Shown: in pieces, positions 50,105 to 59,260 of the stretch
How the letters are laid out: each line of letters opens with the position of its first letter
Numbering within the stretch: the first letter of the stretch is position 1
Origin: Lachnospiraceae bacterium UBA4364
GTDB lineage: Bacteria; Bacillota; Clostridia; Lachnospirales; Lachnospiraceae
Assembly (NCBI GenBank): GCA_002393955.1
Contig: DGSK01000020.1
Coordinates: 1,715-65,714, forward strand
Length of the DNA stretch: 64,000 nt
Reading direction: 5' to 3'
Program-made: the position numbers and the translations under genes
Notes under the pieces: model-generated
The model's database searches: none
The model's input: the letters and a program-made list of their open reading frames with translations, nothing else
What the model was told of the DNA's origin: nothing

Positions 50105-53100
50105 TAGCCGCAGCCTCCGGTTTATTTTTCCCCCTCAGAAGCTTTCCTATGTTGTTCCTGTCAAACGTAAACAGAAGGAATAAGAATACCAATCCCCCCA
50201 TAATGACCATGAAATTCCTTATTCCTTCGACCATTCCAAAGGAAAGCAGGAAACCGTAAACCATAGGTCCAAGTGTCTGCCCCGCACTTTCCATCATGGA
50301 ATAAATCCCCATGGCCTTGCCTCCGCCATAGGCCTTTACTTCATTCAGCTCACTGAAATACGTGTACTGGCAGGTATATGCAAAGGAAATGATAAGTGAC
50401 AGGATAACCACTCCGATAACAGCGGAATATACAGTGGGAAATACAACATATACAGCCATATTTCCGGCCATAAGTATACTTGAAAAAACAACTGCTTTTC
50501 CTGCACCGTATCTCCTTATCATTACGTTTGCTATATATGGGCCTATATACAGGACAACCATTCCGCAGAGCAGATATATCTGTCCTATCCTGGTTTCCGA
50601 AATCCCTGCACTGTCTGCAATGATAGGGAAAAAGTATTCCCTGTACGAAAGCGACATCATGAAAGGAATCAGTATCATTATAAAGAATGCTGCCACTTTT
50701 CTTCTGGTAATGAACCACACAAACGACTTGCCGGCAGCATTCTCACCTTCCACTGCAGCATCCTTTTCACCTGATGACTCTTTGGCACGTATTGCTTCAA
50801 GCATGGATTTTTCAGTCTTATGAAAAGGAACCATCAGAACGGAAATAACAAATCCTATGCCTAAAAGGATCGCACCTACAAGGTATATCAGCCTGTATCC
50901 CCCCATGGAAAGCAGCACGGAGGAAATACCTGCACCTATTGTAAGACCGGAAAGTGTTCCCGCAGAAACTCCTGCAAAAGCCTGTTCTGAGCTTTCTTCC
51001 CCATCCGCTTCCGATGCGGCAGTATTGCATGACACATATATAACACCCATACCCATTCCTATGAAAGCCTTACCGATAAGTATTCCGTAATAATTGCCGC
51101 TGGCAAAACAAATTATGAAACCTGCCGCCTGAAGGACATACCCGGATACAATAGCAAGCTTGACACCGAATCTCTCAGCAAATCTTCCACCAGCCATGGA
51201 AAAAAACGCCATTAGAAGCAGCTGCATCGACATGGGCAAAGCTACAGCCACACCGCTTCCTATCGGAAGGGAACCGTCATACAGATCCGTACATAGCAGG
51301 ACCATAAAAACATCCTGCATGGAATCAGCTGCATACGAAAGGAACATAAGTGTCCTTAAGGGCACACGGGAAGGCATATCATTAACCACTGTACTCTTTT
51401 TCGAAATCCGGTCTTCAACAAAATTAAACAGGAAGAGGAACTCAAGCATGCACATGGTCATGACCACGGCACAGCATATGACATTCAGCACCATTTCCTT
51501 TATGAGGTCAGCCTGTTCTTTCTGCATCCTGTCAAGATTCTGTCCGACTTCAAGAAGAGCCACTATCCTTCCAGAAGGGTCTCTTATGGGCTCCAGTACA
51601 AATGACCATGAACCGTAACTGCTCATTTCGGTTGTATTTACAGGCGTTCCGGTTCTCAGTACTTTGGAATAATCATTGTCACCGAATTCATAGACTGCTC
51701 CCCCCGTAGCAACTGTCTCCTCGTAATCCATGACCGAATTGATATTCACCTGGTCCGTGGTATAAATGACATAATAATAGTAGATACCGCTGTCATATCC
51801 TACTTCTATCATTTCATCTAGCGGCTTTTTGACCGCAATAAAGTCCTCGCTTCCGTAGGAATCTATGGAATCAATACGCGCCAGCCTGTCCGTATCGATC
51901 TCTGAAAGCATCAGCTCCGCAAACACCCTCACGCTGTCATTCCTGAGCTGCAGACGCTCATCATTTGCTTCCCCCATAAGTATATATGTAATAAAAGTGG
52001 ATATAATGATACTGGCTATCACCACCATCAGAATCCTCAGCACCGACTCGCTCTCCAGTGCCATATAGAAAAGCTTTACCACCATAAACAGCAGGAATAA
52101 TGATCCCAGAACGCAGGTGATTATCAGCACTATCCAGACAATAACCGTCAGATAAAAATCATTGTTAACCAGAACATCGACATATTCAAGGGACTGTAGG
52201 GAAGACAGCGAAGTCCTGACGCATGCAGTGTTATCAACCCCGACTAACATATCCGAATCCACATCCACACACAGCTGCTGGACAGGATAATCCGTACTCA
52301 TCAGCTTATGTGTCACTCCGTCTCCATGAAAATCATACGTATAGATACAGCAGGCATTCGGATCCGAAATATACAGGACGTCATTTGCCATATCAATTGT
52401 CCACGGATTGATCCCTTCCGGAAGATTTATGTCCTTTCCATCCGAGTCACCCTTGTCGTACCTCACTACACTGCCGTTACGATATGCCGCCACAATTACA
52501 TCATTCACTGAATCGTATACGACATCGTTTACCTTCAGCCTCGCCGGAACACTTCGGCACAGTACGGCATTAAAGGAAGAATCGAAAAAATAAACCTCGA
52601 TATTCTCGCCGGTATCCCTGATAAAATAAATAGTTCCCGCATCGTCATATATGCTCTTTATGGTACTGTACTGAAGCGGGCCATCCGTGACTCCCGTATA
52701 ATCCATCTCCCACAGGGTTCTGTAACCCTTTTGGTCTAAAATTCTTATCCGTTCCCTGTCTATGAGATTGCCCCTGCTGCCATATTCAACATCGACAATA
52801 TAGGTATTTTCCGCCTCATCCTCTGCAAGATGCTGGGCATAGAAAAAACTGTGTTCAGCATCACCACCGGTCAGTTCGTAATCTATCCTGTCATTTTCAT
52901 CTACTGCCAGCACAGTTTTCATACTTCCGTCTACGACAAGGAGATGCCCCGTTGCCCCTATGGTGGCCTCACGCGCAGAAGTCACTTCATATGTCAGTCC
53001 ATCATCAAGGAAATCTCCGAAAAAACTCAGGAAAATAAGCAGGATAAGCAGAACAAAAAAACATGCCAGCACAAGCATGCGGTTTTCTGCCAGCTTCTTT

Positions 53101-53132
53101 ATACGTTTTAGCGGATCATACTTTTTCGACAT
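50097..53132 (-). CDS. MFS transporter fused to extracytoplasmic beta-propeller and Cache-like sensor
   Basis: 1011 residues, far longer than a normal 12-helix MFS (about 400). Order: one helix (about 17-38); an extracytoplasmic region of about 290 residues with repeating strand pairs (LLVVDGSMKTVLAVDEND, NDVLYISDPNACCIYTYD) typical of a beta-propeller; two helices (about 332-395); a Cache-like domain (about 400-545, SGIYYYYVIYTTDQVN, RDPSGRIVALLEVGQNLD); then the MFS core (about 575-990, GIGFVISVLMVPF, IGKAFIGMGMGVIY). It looks like a transporter with its own external sensor. The substrate is unknown. Followed by GNAT, phosphatase and RsbW-like genes in the same direction. Confidence 0.85.
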   Translation of the reverse strand: MSKKYDPLKRIKKLAENRMLVLACFFVLLILLIFLSFFGDFLDDGLTYEVTSAREATIGATGHLLVVDGSMKTVLAVDENDRIDYELTGGDAEHSFFYAQHLAEDEAENTYIVDVEYGSRGNLIDRERIRILDQKGYRTLWEMDYTGVTDGPLQYSTIKSIYDDAGTIYFIRDTGENIEVYFFDSSFNAVLCRSVPARLKVNDVVYDSVNDVIVAAYRNGSVVRYDKGDSDGKDINLPEGINPWTIDMANDVLYISDPNACCIYTYDFHGDGVTHKLMSTDYPVQQLCVDVDSDMLVGVDNTACVRTSLSSLQSLEYVDVLVNNDFYLTVIVWIVLIITCVLGSLFLLFMVVKLFYMALESESVLRILMVVIASIIISTFITYILMGEANDERLQLRNDSVRVFAELMLSEIDTDRLARIDSIDSYGSEDFIAVKKPLDEMIEVGYDSGIYYYYVIYTTDQVNINSVMDYEETVATGGAVYEFGDNDYSKVLRTGTPVNTTEMSSYGSWSFVLEPIRDPSGRIVALLEVGQNLDRMQKEQADLIKEMVLNVICCAVVMTMCMLEFLFLFNFVEDRISKKSTVVNDMPSRVPLRTLMFLSYAADSMQDVFMVLLCTDLYDGSLPIGSGVAVALPMSMQLLLMAFFSMAGGRFAERFGVKLAIVSGYVLQAAGFIICFASGNYYGILIGKAFIGMGMGVIYVSCNTAASEADGEESSEQAFAGVSAGTLSGLTIGAGISSVLLSMGGYRLIYLVGAILLGIGFVISVLMVPFHKTEKSMLEAIRAKESSGEKDAAVEGENAAGKSFVWFITRRKVAAFFIMILIPFMMSLSYREYFFPIIADSAGISETRIGQIYLLCGMVVLYIGPYIANVMIRRYGAGKAVVFSSILMAGNMAVYVVFPTVYSAVIGVVILSLIISFAYTCQYTYFSELNEVKAYGGGKAMGIYSMMESAGQTLGPMVYGFLLSFGMVEGIRNFMVIMGGLVFLFLLFTFDRNNIGKLLRGKNKPEAAAND

Positions 53133-53327
53133 AAAGCCCTGTCTTCCTTTTGGCCTTCCTTTTGCCGCAGTTCTGCTCCAATATTAAAGGTACGTATCCG
53201 CACCAAAACAGATAAAAAAATAACACACAACTATCTGAATATGGTATCATAAAACCGTTGAAAATTAAAGCTGACTGTTCAGGATATCAAAGCTCTTAAT
53301 ATAAAGATCATTCAAGGAGTATGCCTC

Positions 53328-54242
53328 ATGAAAAAGAATCATGCCCACCTTTTATTACCCGCCATACTGCTGTTTTCGCTTACATTGTTCGGATTGTTCA
53401 GATTCGATGCCTTTGTAAATATCATACTGATCACACTTCACAGCATACTGCTGGTAATAATGTGCTGGCTCAACGTTTCGGAATGCAGCGATACGATAGC
53501 CGCAGCTTCCAACGATGATGAATTCGAAGAATTACAGAGAAAGAATATCGAGCTGAAAAATATGCTGCAGGCAAGCGAAAAAAACGCTCTGGACAAAGAT
53601 GAAGCACTGACAGGAATAAAAGAATTCAGTGAAAAACTCGGACAGGAAAAAGAAGCTCTCGAAACCGAAATAGCTGAACTTAAGAAAGAAAAATCCAATC
53701 TTGAAATAAAACTGGAAGAAAAAACAGCTGTTAATATAGCAGTAAAGGCTGAAGCCGATCTTTCCTCCCTGCTGCCTCCCGTAAGTGACGCCGAAACAGC
53801 CACCGTGGATATAATCGCAATAGCCGGCGAAGCGGTAAATGAACTTAACGCCAGTGCAAGAGAGGCCGGACTCGCCATTCATATTTCGACAGCTGCCGAA
53901 AGCATGATGGTAAAAGCCTCACCCACGAGAATGAGGATCCTTTTCAAAAATATCATCGATAATTCCATAAAGTATATGAAACGTGCCGGTTCGCTTACCA
54001 TTACCATATCCAACATAGGAAGTGATATTTTCATTGTCATGAAGGATACCGGCGAGGGACTGTCTGAAAAAGAAACCGACCGGATATTTGAGCTGAATTA
54101 CCAGGGTGCAAACAGAATAAGCGGCAACGGTCTGGGACTGACCCAGGCAAGAGCCATAGTTAACTACTACGGCGGTACGATTTACGCAAGAAGCAATGTG
54201 GGTGCAGGAATGGCAATATACATCCAGCTTCCCACAACTTAA
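53328..54242 (+). CDS. membrane-anchored HATPase protein without phosphoacceptor domain
   Basis: 304 residues. Two adjacent helices (about 9-52) form an anchor. A long charged coiled coil follows (about 60-130). Then comes a histidine-kinase ATPase domain: N-box FKNIIDNSIKYMK, G1 DTGEGLSEKE, G2 SGNGLGLTQARAI. There is no DHp helix with a phosphorylatable His in the expected place before the ATPase, so it cannot act as a standard histidine kinase. It may bind ATP for another purpose or pair with a partner kinase. AAGGAG lies before the ATG. Confidence 0.82.
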   Translation: MKKNHAHLLLPAILLFSLTLFGLFRFDAFVNIILITLHSILLVIMCWLNVSECSDTIAAASNDDEFEELQRKNIELKNMLQASEKNALDKDEALTGIKEFSEKLGQEKEALETEIAELKKEKSNLEIKLEEKTAVNIAVKAEADLSSLLPPVSDAETATVDIIAIAGEAVNELNASAREAGLAIHISTAAESMMVKASPTRMRILFKNIIDNSIKYMKRAGSLTITISNIGSDIFIVMKDTGEGLSEKETDRIFELNYQGANRISGNGLGLTQARAIVNYYGGTIYARSNVGAGMAIYIQLPTT

Positions 54243-54269
54243 GGATCATAATGAGACGAAGGCAGATTT

Positions 54270-54926
54270 ATGGATAAAAATAAAAAAATACTATTTGCTG
54301 GAATATGGATATATCTGGGTATCGGCTGTTTCGCCGCTTTGCTTTACTGCTTTTTCCCGGCACTTTCAGGCAATGCAAATGACAATTTTGATAATGCTAC
54401 CACTATAGTAGTGGACAGCAGTATGCAGGCTGAAAATACCGTAACCGATACACCGGCCGCAACGGAGGAGACACCGGCTCCCACTGAAGAGACCGCCACA
54501 CCTACGCCGGAGCCAACGCCTGAGCCCACAGCGGAACCTACCCATGAGCCGACTCCCGAGCCTGAAGCAACAGAAGTGCCAGTAGAGGAGCCTGTACAGG
54601 ACAGCATCACCGGACCGGTATATGAGGGAACAGTAAATACGGGCGGCCTGGCGCTTTGTCTCCGTGACAATCCGTCCCTTAATGCTTCAGTGCTGACACA
54701 GATACCAAACGGCTCCAAAGTGTACGCTTTCCCTACGGAAGACGAATCCTGGTATCAGGTAGTAACGCCTGATGGAAAATATATCGGATACAGCTACAAA
54801 TATATCAAGCTTACAGAAATAAACGTGGCTGATCTTCCTGAGTCTGTAAAGGAAGCGTTGAGCGCATCAACTGAAGAAATTGATGAGAATGATGAGAATA
54901 ATGATGCCGAAATACCAAGAGGCTGA
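54270..54926 (+). CDS. membrane-anchored Pro/Thr/Glu-rich SH3 protein
   Basis: 218 residues. Basic start, one helix (about 7-28), a linker (about 60-110) built of TPEPT/TPAPTEE-type repeats, then a bacterial SH3 domain (about 122-185: GGLALCLRDNPSLNAS, YAFPTEDESWYQVV, GYSYKYIKL). The Pro-rich linker is of the kind that spans the cell wall. It follows the ATPase gene by 27 nt in the same operon and converges with the ABC gene, only 7 bp between stops. Confidence 0.85.
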   Translation: MDKNKKILFAGIWIYLGIGCFAALLYCFFPALSGNANDNFDNATTIVVDSSMQAENTVTDTPAATEETPAPTEETATPTPEPTPEPTAEPTHEPTPEPEATEVPVEEPVQDSITGPVYEGTVNTGGLALCLRDNPSLNASVLTQIPNGSKVYAFPTEDESWYQVVTPDGKYIGYSYKYIKLTEINVADLPESVKEALSASTEEIDENDENNDAEIPRG

Positions 54927-54933
54927 ACGGTAT

Positions 54934-55593
54934 TCACTCACTGACATAGTGTCCGCTGTGATCTGACAGGACAAACTCTTTATATATCAGACCTTCCGCT
55001 GCATCTACGTTATGGGTAGCCACCACGACAGTTATTCCCTGGCTTCTGATAATACTGAATATCTTCATAATCTCTCTGGAATTTACAGGATCAAGATTTC
55101 CCGTAGGTTCATCGGCTATCAATAGCCTGGGATTATTCATCAATGCCCTGCCTATACAGAGTCTTTGTCTTTCACCGCCCGAAAGTTCCGGAGGAATGTT
55201 ATTGAATTTATCCTGCATTCCCAGAAGCGTCAGGATACTGGTTATCTTCCGTTCAGATTCCTTGCGGCTCAATCCCACGACCTGACGGACAATATCGAGA
55301 TTTTCGTACACAGTAGCCCCCTCAAGCAGTCTGAAATCCTGAAAGACCACTCCCATGTTTCTCCGATAAGCCGGAAGATCCCTGTCCTTAAGTTTTGAGA
55401 TATCCTTTCCGTCAACCAGTATCGTTCCTGCATCAGGCCTGAGCTCAGCAGTTACCAGCTTGATAAAAGTGGTCTTGCCTACACCACTCTCTCCTGTGAG
55501 CAATACAAAAGAACCCGCATCAACAGTCATGTCGAGACCGGAAAAAACGGGTTCATCATTATATGCAAAATTTACATTTTTGAATTCAATCAC
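54934..55593 (-). CDS. FtsE-like ABC ATPase
   Basis: 219 residues. Walker A TGESGVGKTT, the FtsE-type Q-loop MGVVFQDFRLL, signature ELSGGERQRLCIGRA, Walker B LLIADEPTGNLD and switch His in VATHNVDA. FtsE normally works with FtsX in division, but no ftsX or other permease is adjacent. It overlaps a STAS gene by 4 bp, which recalls the MlaF-MlaB (ATPase-STAS) pair of lipid transport. Its partner is unknown. Confidence 0.82.
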   Translation of the reverse strand: MIEFKNVNFAYNDEPVFSGLDMTVDAGSFVLLTGESGVGKTTFIKLVTAELRPDAGTILVDGKDISKLKDRDLPAYRRNMGVVFQDFRLLEGATVYENLDIVRQVVGLSRKESERKITSILTLLGMQDKFNNIPPELSGGERQRLCIGRALMNNPRLLIADEPTGNLDPVNSREIMKIFSIIRSQGITVVVATHNVDAAEGLIYKEFVLSDHSGHYVSE

Positions 55594-55892
55594 TGTATCG
55601 TCAGAATATTCTTAAAACCGGTCATCTTAAGTACTTCCATTACTGTATCATTAACATTTGTCAATACCATGGAACCACCCTTTGACTGGGCTGTTTTCTG
55701 TCCAAGCAGAAGACCGCGCAGACCTGCACTGGAAATATACGAAACCTCCTCAAAATCGAGAACAACGCTGCTGCATTTCTGGAATGCACCAAGAACCGCA
55801 CTCTGAAACTCAGGTGCAGTATTGGTTTCTATACGTCCCTCTATTGACAGGACAAGCTTGTCCTCTGCAAATTCTTCAGTAACTGTCATCAA
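55590..55892 (-). CDS. STAS-domain protein, anti-sigma-factor-antagonist type
   Basis: 100 residues, RsbV/SpoIIAA fold. The phosphorylation site is intact: FEEVSYISSAGLRGLLLG near residue 55, where the Ser is the usual target of an RsbW-type kinase. A second ATG one codon on (55889) is equally likely as start. It is the first gene of a two-gene operon with the FtsE-like ATPase, under a consensus promoter. Confidence 0.88.
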   Translation of the reverse strand: MMTVTEEFAEDKLVLSIEGRIETNTAPEFQSAVLGAFQKCSSVVLDFEEVSYISSAGLRGLLLGQKTAQSKGGSMVLTNVNDTVMEVLKMTGFKNILTIQ

Positions 55893-55905
55893 ATCTTTCC
55901 TAAAT

Positions 55906-55944
55906 GATCTTGTCAGTAATCTTAGTCAGTGATCTTAATCAGCA
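55906..55944. repeat. three tandem 13-bp repeats in the STAS gene leader
   Basis: GATCTTGTCAGTA, ATCTTAGTCAGTG and ATCTTAATCAGCA follow each other without gap, and a fourth partial unit (ATCTGT) begins at 55945. They lie 14-52 bp before the STAS start, inside the transcribed leader. Confidence 0.6.
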
Positions 55945-56050
55945 ATCTGTATCCATCAAGCATTATCATCGGCCGCTATAATCAGCTAACATACAGGACC
56001 TAAATAAGCCTTTATACCGGCATCTGTGTTATTCAAGATCCTAACGGTTC

Positions 56051-56079
56051 ATTATAATATATTATCATTCCTATGTCAA
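56051..56079 (-). promoter_or_regulatory. consensus promoter of the STAS-ABC operon
   Basis: TTGACA (56074-56079) and TATAAT (56051-56056) with exactly 17 nt between, on the minus strand, about 160 bp before the STAS start. It lies just past the end of the injection-system gene at 56112. Confidence 0.75.
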
Positions 56080-56111
56080 AAAGGTATACAGCATAGATAG
56101 CGCAAAGTTTT

Positions 56112-57155
56112 TCACTGCAGCTTTATTCTGTCACTGATACCCACGTTCTCGTCGAGGACAACTGCCTTATCCTCAGGCAGATGTGCATTCATATCAAGAT
56201 AACTGCCGGAATCCATAACAGAGCTTTCTCCCAGGACATCAATATGCAGTACTGTTCTGGCCGGAACAAACTGATTGGCCAGGAAAAGAAGCTGCTGGTA
56301 CATAGTTTCAGACAGACGTTTCCTCACCAGGACATCCACATCAAATGGGCCCCTTTCTGCTTTTCCATAAGGCAGTCCCTCTATAATATCACCTGTAAAG
56401 TTTATATTCTGGTTTTCTATTATCCTGACATCTTCCCCCAGTATTATCTGAAATACCCTTTCCAGCGCATACCGCGTTCCTTTGTATCCGGTAAGCGTAT
56501 ACAGCTCCTTTACAAAAGTCCTGAGAGTCTTTTCCGGCAGGAATTTGCTGCTGATCTCTATCCCCATCCACGAAGCATATACCGGAAGCAGCTCTACGGG
56601 GCAGGTATCAAGGTCAAGTATCTTATCAAGCCCGTCTATCTCGTCCTGGAATTCGCCATGTACAGTCGAGAAGATTGACATGTATCTGTGAATGAAAGAA
56701 TTCCTGTCCCTGTATATTTCAGGAAGCTCCTCCATAAATGTATCACCATGCTGATAAACCTTCATATTTTCCAGTATACAGGTTCCTGTTTCCTCAACTG
56801 TTATGGCAAGATACAGATATCTCCCTTCGAGAGAATAAAGCAATACATCCCTCATTCCTTTAGTACACTGTACACCTTCACGCTTAAAAAAATCTATCTG
56901 CGACGTTTCTTCTTCCGGAAGCTTTACGTTAACAGCAATAGCGTAAATCGTGATCAGCATATTAGACTCCATCTGTGCTTTAAGAGCAAAACGCCCCCAC
57001 TCGGAATCCTTCTTGCCACTGTCTATCGGTTTAAAGATAACGATATTTCTATATACCGACTCATCTGCAACCAGACAATCTTCCTGAACGGTAAATCCCT
57101 CCAAAACAGCATCTTTTATACGGTTTCTCTTAATGGAATAAGTCTTTCCTGCCAT
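56112..57155 (-). CDS. contractile injection system tail protein (gpI-like)
   Basis: 347 residues. The C-terminal two thirds match tail protein I / P2 gpI-like baseplate proteins: LPEIYRDRNSFIHRYMSIF (about 140), DLDTCPVELLPVYASWMGIE, TGYKGTRYALERVFQIILG (about 225) and NQFVPARTVLHIDV. The N-terminal part is a beta-rich extension. Such proteins join the wedge to the fibre or spike region. Preceded by a GGGAGG site; last gene of the baseplate set. Confidence 0.8.
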   Translation of the reverse strand: MAGKTYSIKRNRIKDAVLEGFTVQEDCLVADESVYRNIVIFKPIDSGKKDSEWGRFALKAQMESNMLITIYAIAVNVKLPEEETSQIDFFKREGVQCTKGMRDVLLYSLEGRYLYLAITVEETGTCILENMKVYQHGDTFMEELPEIYRDRNSFIHRYMSIFSTVHGEFQDEIDGLDKILDLDTCPVELLPVYASWMGIEISSKFLPEKTLRTFVKELYTLTGYKGTRYALERVFQIILGEDVRIIENQNINFTGDIIEGLPYGKAERGPFDVDVLVRKRLSETMYQQLLFLANQFVPARTVLHIDVLGESSVMDSGSYLDMNAHLPEDKAVVLDENVGISDRIKLQ

Positions 57156-57169
57156 TTTCCGCCTCCCTG

Positions 57170-59260
57170 TCAGTCAAAAGTAACGGCATTTACGTACAGT
57201 CTGCCGGGATAAAGCAATACATTTTTCTTGGGAACCAGCTCAGATTCCGAAACTTTTGCTGCCCCGGCCCGCTGAACTGTCATGGAAATATCCGAAACAT
57301 ACTCAACACATTCCAGAGACTCCACATTCCTTATAACAGTTTCGTATTCCAGCGGGTCACCGAAGTTACTGTCACCATCCACATAACGAATACTGTCACG
57401 CAGCACTTCTTCTATACTTTCCTTGTAATTATCAAAATAAGGCTTAACATAAACGTTTATCCGTATATCCACGCCTACATACTCAGGATCGAGTATCTCA
57501 AATCTGGTGGTAAGAATACGTCTTTTTTCAAGATATTCAGATATCAGTTTCTTATACAGCGAAGAAAGCTTCGGATACTGAACGCCTGTTCCGGGCATGA
57601 CAGCCAGAAAAACGGTATTAGCTGCAGGTTCCGGCCATGCCTTTACCTTTCCGATGCAAAGTCCCGGTGTTTCCCTGACTATACGCTCATAATCAGCTCC
57701 CGTGACTGCAGTGTTTGGATTATCCATGTCAGTGATAAGGCGCTTCCTGACGTCCTCAAATGACTCCCTGAATGCGCCGCCTGTACCTGCTGAACAATTC
57801 CTGAATCTGAGTCCAGGTAATGCCGGAGAGATAAATTCACATCCTGAACGTATATTCCCGGAAGCGCCTCTTGTCACGGAAACGCATCCCATAAACAGCT
57901 CTGCTCCAATGAAATCTCCCGCATCCTCGATCACGATCCTGCCGGTTTTTTCAAGCAGATGGTAATACAGTCCGTTTTCAACTGCCTTATCAGGTCTTAC
58001 GAAATCATACAGGAATTCACCATTTTCATCTTCCCTTCTGGCAATCAGCGTGAAGCTGTCCTTAACTACATTTTTCATCGGAAGTCTTATGGTCTCCTCA
58101 TCATAACCATAAACTGTCCCGACACGATAATGCTTCATCACATCCTCTGAGTAGCTGATTATCCTGACTGGTTCCTTATAATCTCCGGGAGCATAACCAA
58201 ACTTCTCTTTGTTGAAAGACACTTTATAACTCACGCCGTCATCACTGTCTACATCACAGAATCTTCCTTCAAGCTCGCTTCCGTTTGCAATCTGATATCT
58301 TCTGTATGAAGAGCCCTTTTCTTCTTTGCCGAAGATAAGGAAATACGGCTCCTTTGAAAGGAGTGATTTAAATTTGAATTCCTTTTTTGACTGTATTATA
58401 AGTGATGCACGTGTATCTTTCTGCCATGCTTCAAAAAGAAAACCATCTATCTGGTAAAACTCGGGAGCCACATCATAATCAGCTCTTTTCACGGTTACCC
58501 TGAGACAGAAACCGCTTTCCTCCACCTTGTCAAAAAGCGCAGGACTCCCCTCGGGAATACGTATCTTTACCTCTCCGCTTCCCATAAATCCCGCCGTATA
58601 GTCATGTACCTTCAGCGGTTTAAAACCTTCTTCGGTATATATTTCCCATTCCAGAGACGCAAAAACATCATTAGCTCTGTCGGTAAACGGTGTACGTCCT
58701 TCCACATCACGCATAGTGAAGTAGAAAATACACTCATTCCCTGCTGCCGGCAGACCGTCGCATATAAAATACAATGCAGCCCCTTCCTCCACATCTGTTC
58801 CGAGGGCATGTATGGGTACAACCGCATCAGCCTGAGTAAGCGTCGGCAGGAGTTTAAAATCATCCTCATTATCCGAAAAATAGACTGCATTCAGATGGCT
58901 TAATCCTATATCAAGCTCCTTGCGTGTCTCGAAGCACATATCGCCTATCATGAATTTCTGGGAATCATCAAGGTGAACTGAACGTTCCACGCCATCTGTT
59001 GTAAGCAGTATCCGTGCACATTTTCCTTTCCGCGGCATAAACCCGAAAAGCTTCATAAGCGCCAGTCTCTGCTTATCCGTAACAGCCGGTATCGTAGCCC
59101 CCTGTATCGCAACTTCATTTAAGAGTTCCTCCAGTATGGTTATGCCCGGATCGGAGGGATTATAATTCGTCCATTCCTTTGAATACATGGGAAGCCTTAT
59201 AAGGGCATCCACGTACCGTTCAGTTAATTCTCTGTTTTTTTCATTCCTGATCTCAAGCAA
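57170..59260 (-). CDS. baseplate J-like protein (Afp11/12 type), second copy
   Basis: 696 residues from a TTG at 59258-59260, preceded by GGGGAGGG at 8 nt and overlapping the previous gene's end by 8 bp. A TTG at 59284 is in frame but would put the ribosome site inside the gene. N-terminus WTNYNPSDPGITILEELL is the wedge-protein signature. The middle is beta-rich. RKRLITDMDNPNTAVTGADY and RETPGLCIGKVKAWPEP match the J-like core (about 505-550). Forms wedge arms of the baseplate with the longer paralogue upstream. Confidence 0.85.
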   Translation of the reverse strand: MLEIRNEKNRELTERYVDALIRLPMYSKEWTNYNPSDPGITILEELLNEVAIQGATIPAVTDKQRLALMKLFGFMPRKGKCARILLTTDGVERSVHLDDSQKFMIGDMCFETRKELDIGLSHLNAVYFSDNEDDFKLLPTLTQADAVVPIHALGTDVEEGAALYFICDGLPAAGNECIFYFTMRDVEGRTPFTDRANDVFASLEWEIYTEEGFKPLKVHDYTAGFMGSGEVKIRIPEGSPALFDKVEESGFCLRVTVKRADYDVAPEFYQIDGFLFEAWQKDTRASLIIQSKKEFKFKSLLSKEPYFLIFGKEEKGSSYRRYQIANGSELEGRFCDVDSDDGVSYKVSFNKEKFGYAPGDYKEPVRIISYSEDVMKHYRVGTVYGYDEETIRLPMKNVVKDSFTLIARREDENGEFLYDFVRPDKAVENGLYYHLLEKTGRIVIEDAGDFIGAELFMGCVSVTRGASGNIRSGCEFISPALPGLRFRNCSAGTGGAFRESFEDVRKRLITDMDNPNTAVTGADYERIVRETPGLCIGKVKAWPEPAANTVFLAVMPGTGVQYPKLSSLYKKLISEYLEKRRILTTRFEILDPEYVGVDIRINVYVKPYFDNYKESIEEVLRDSIRYVDGDSNFGDPLEYETVIRNVESLECVEYVSDISMTVQRAGAAKVSESELVPKKNVLLYPGRLYVNAVTFD

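Noticed and set aside
53140..53165. AAAAGGAAG direct repeat before the MFS gene
   Set aside because: A nine-base A/G-rich repeat in a ribosome-site region is likely by chance.
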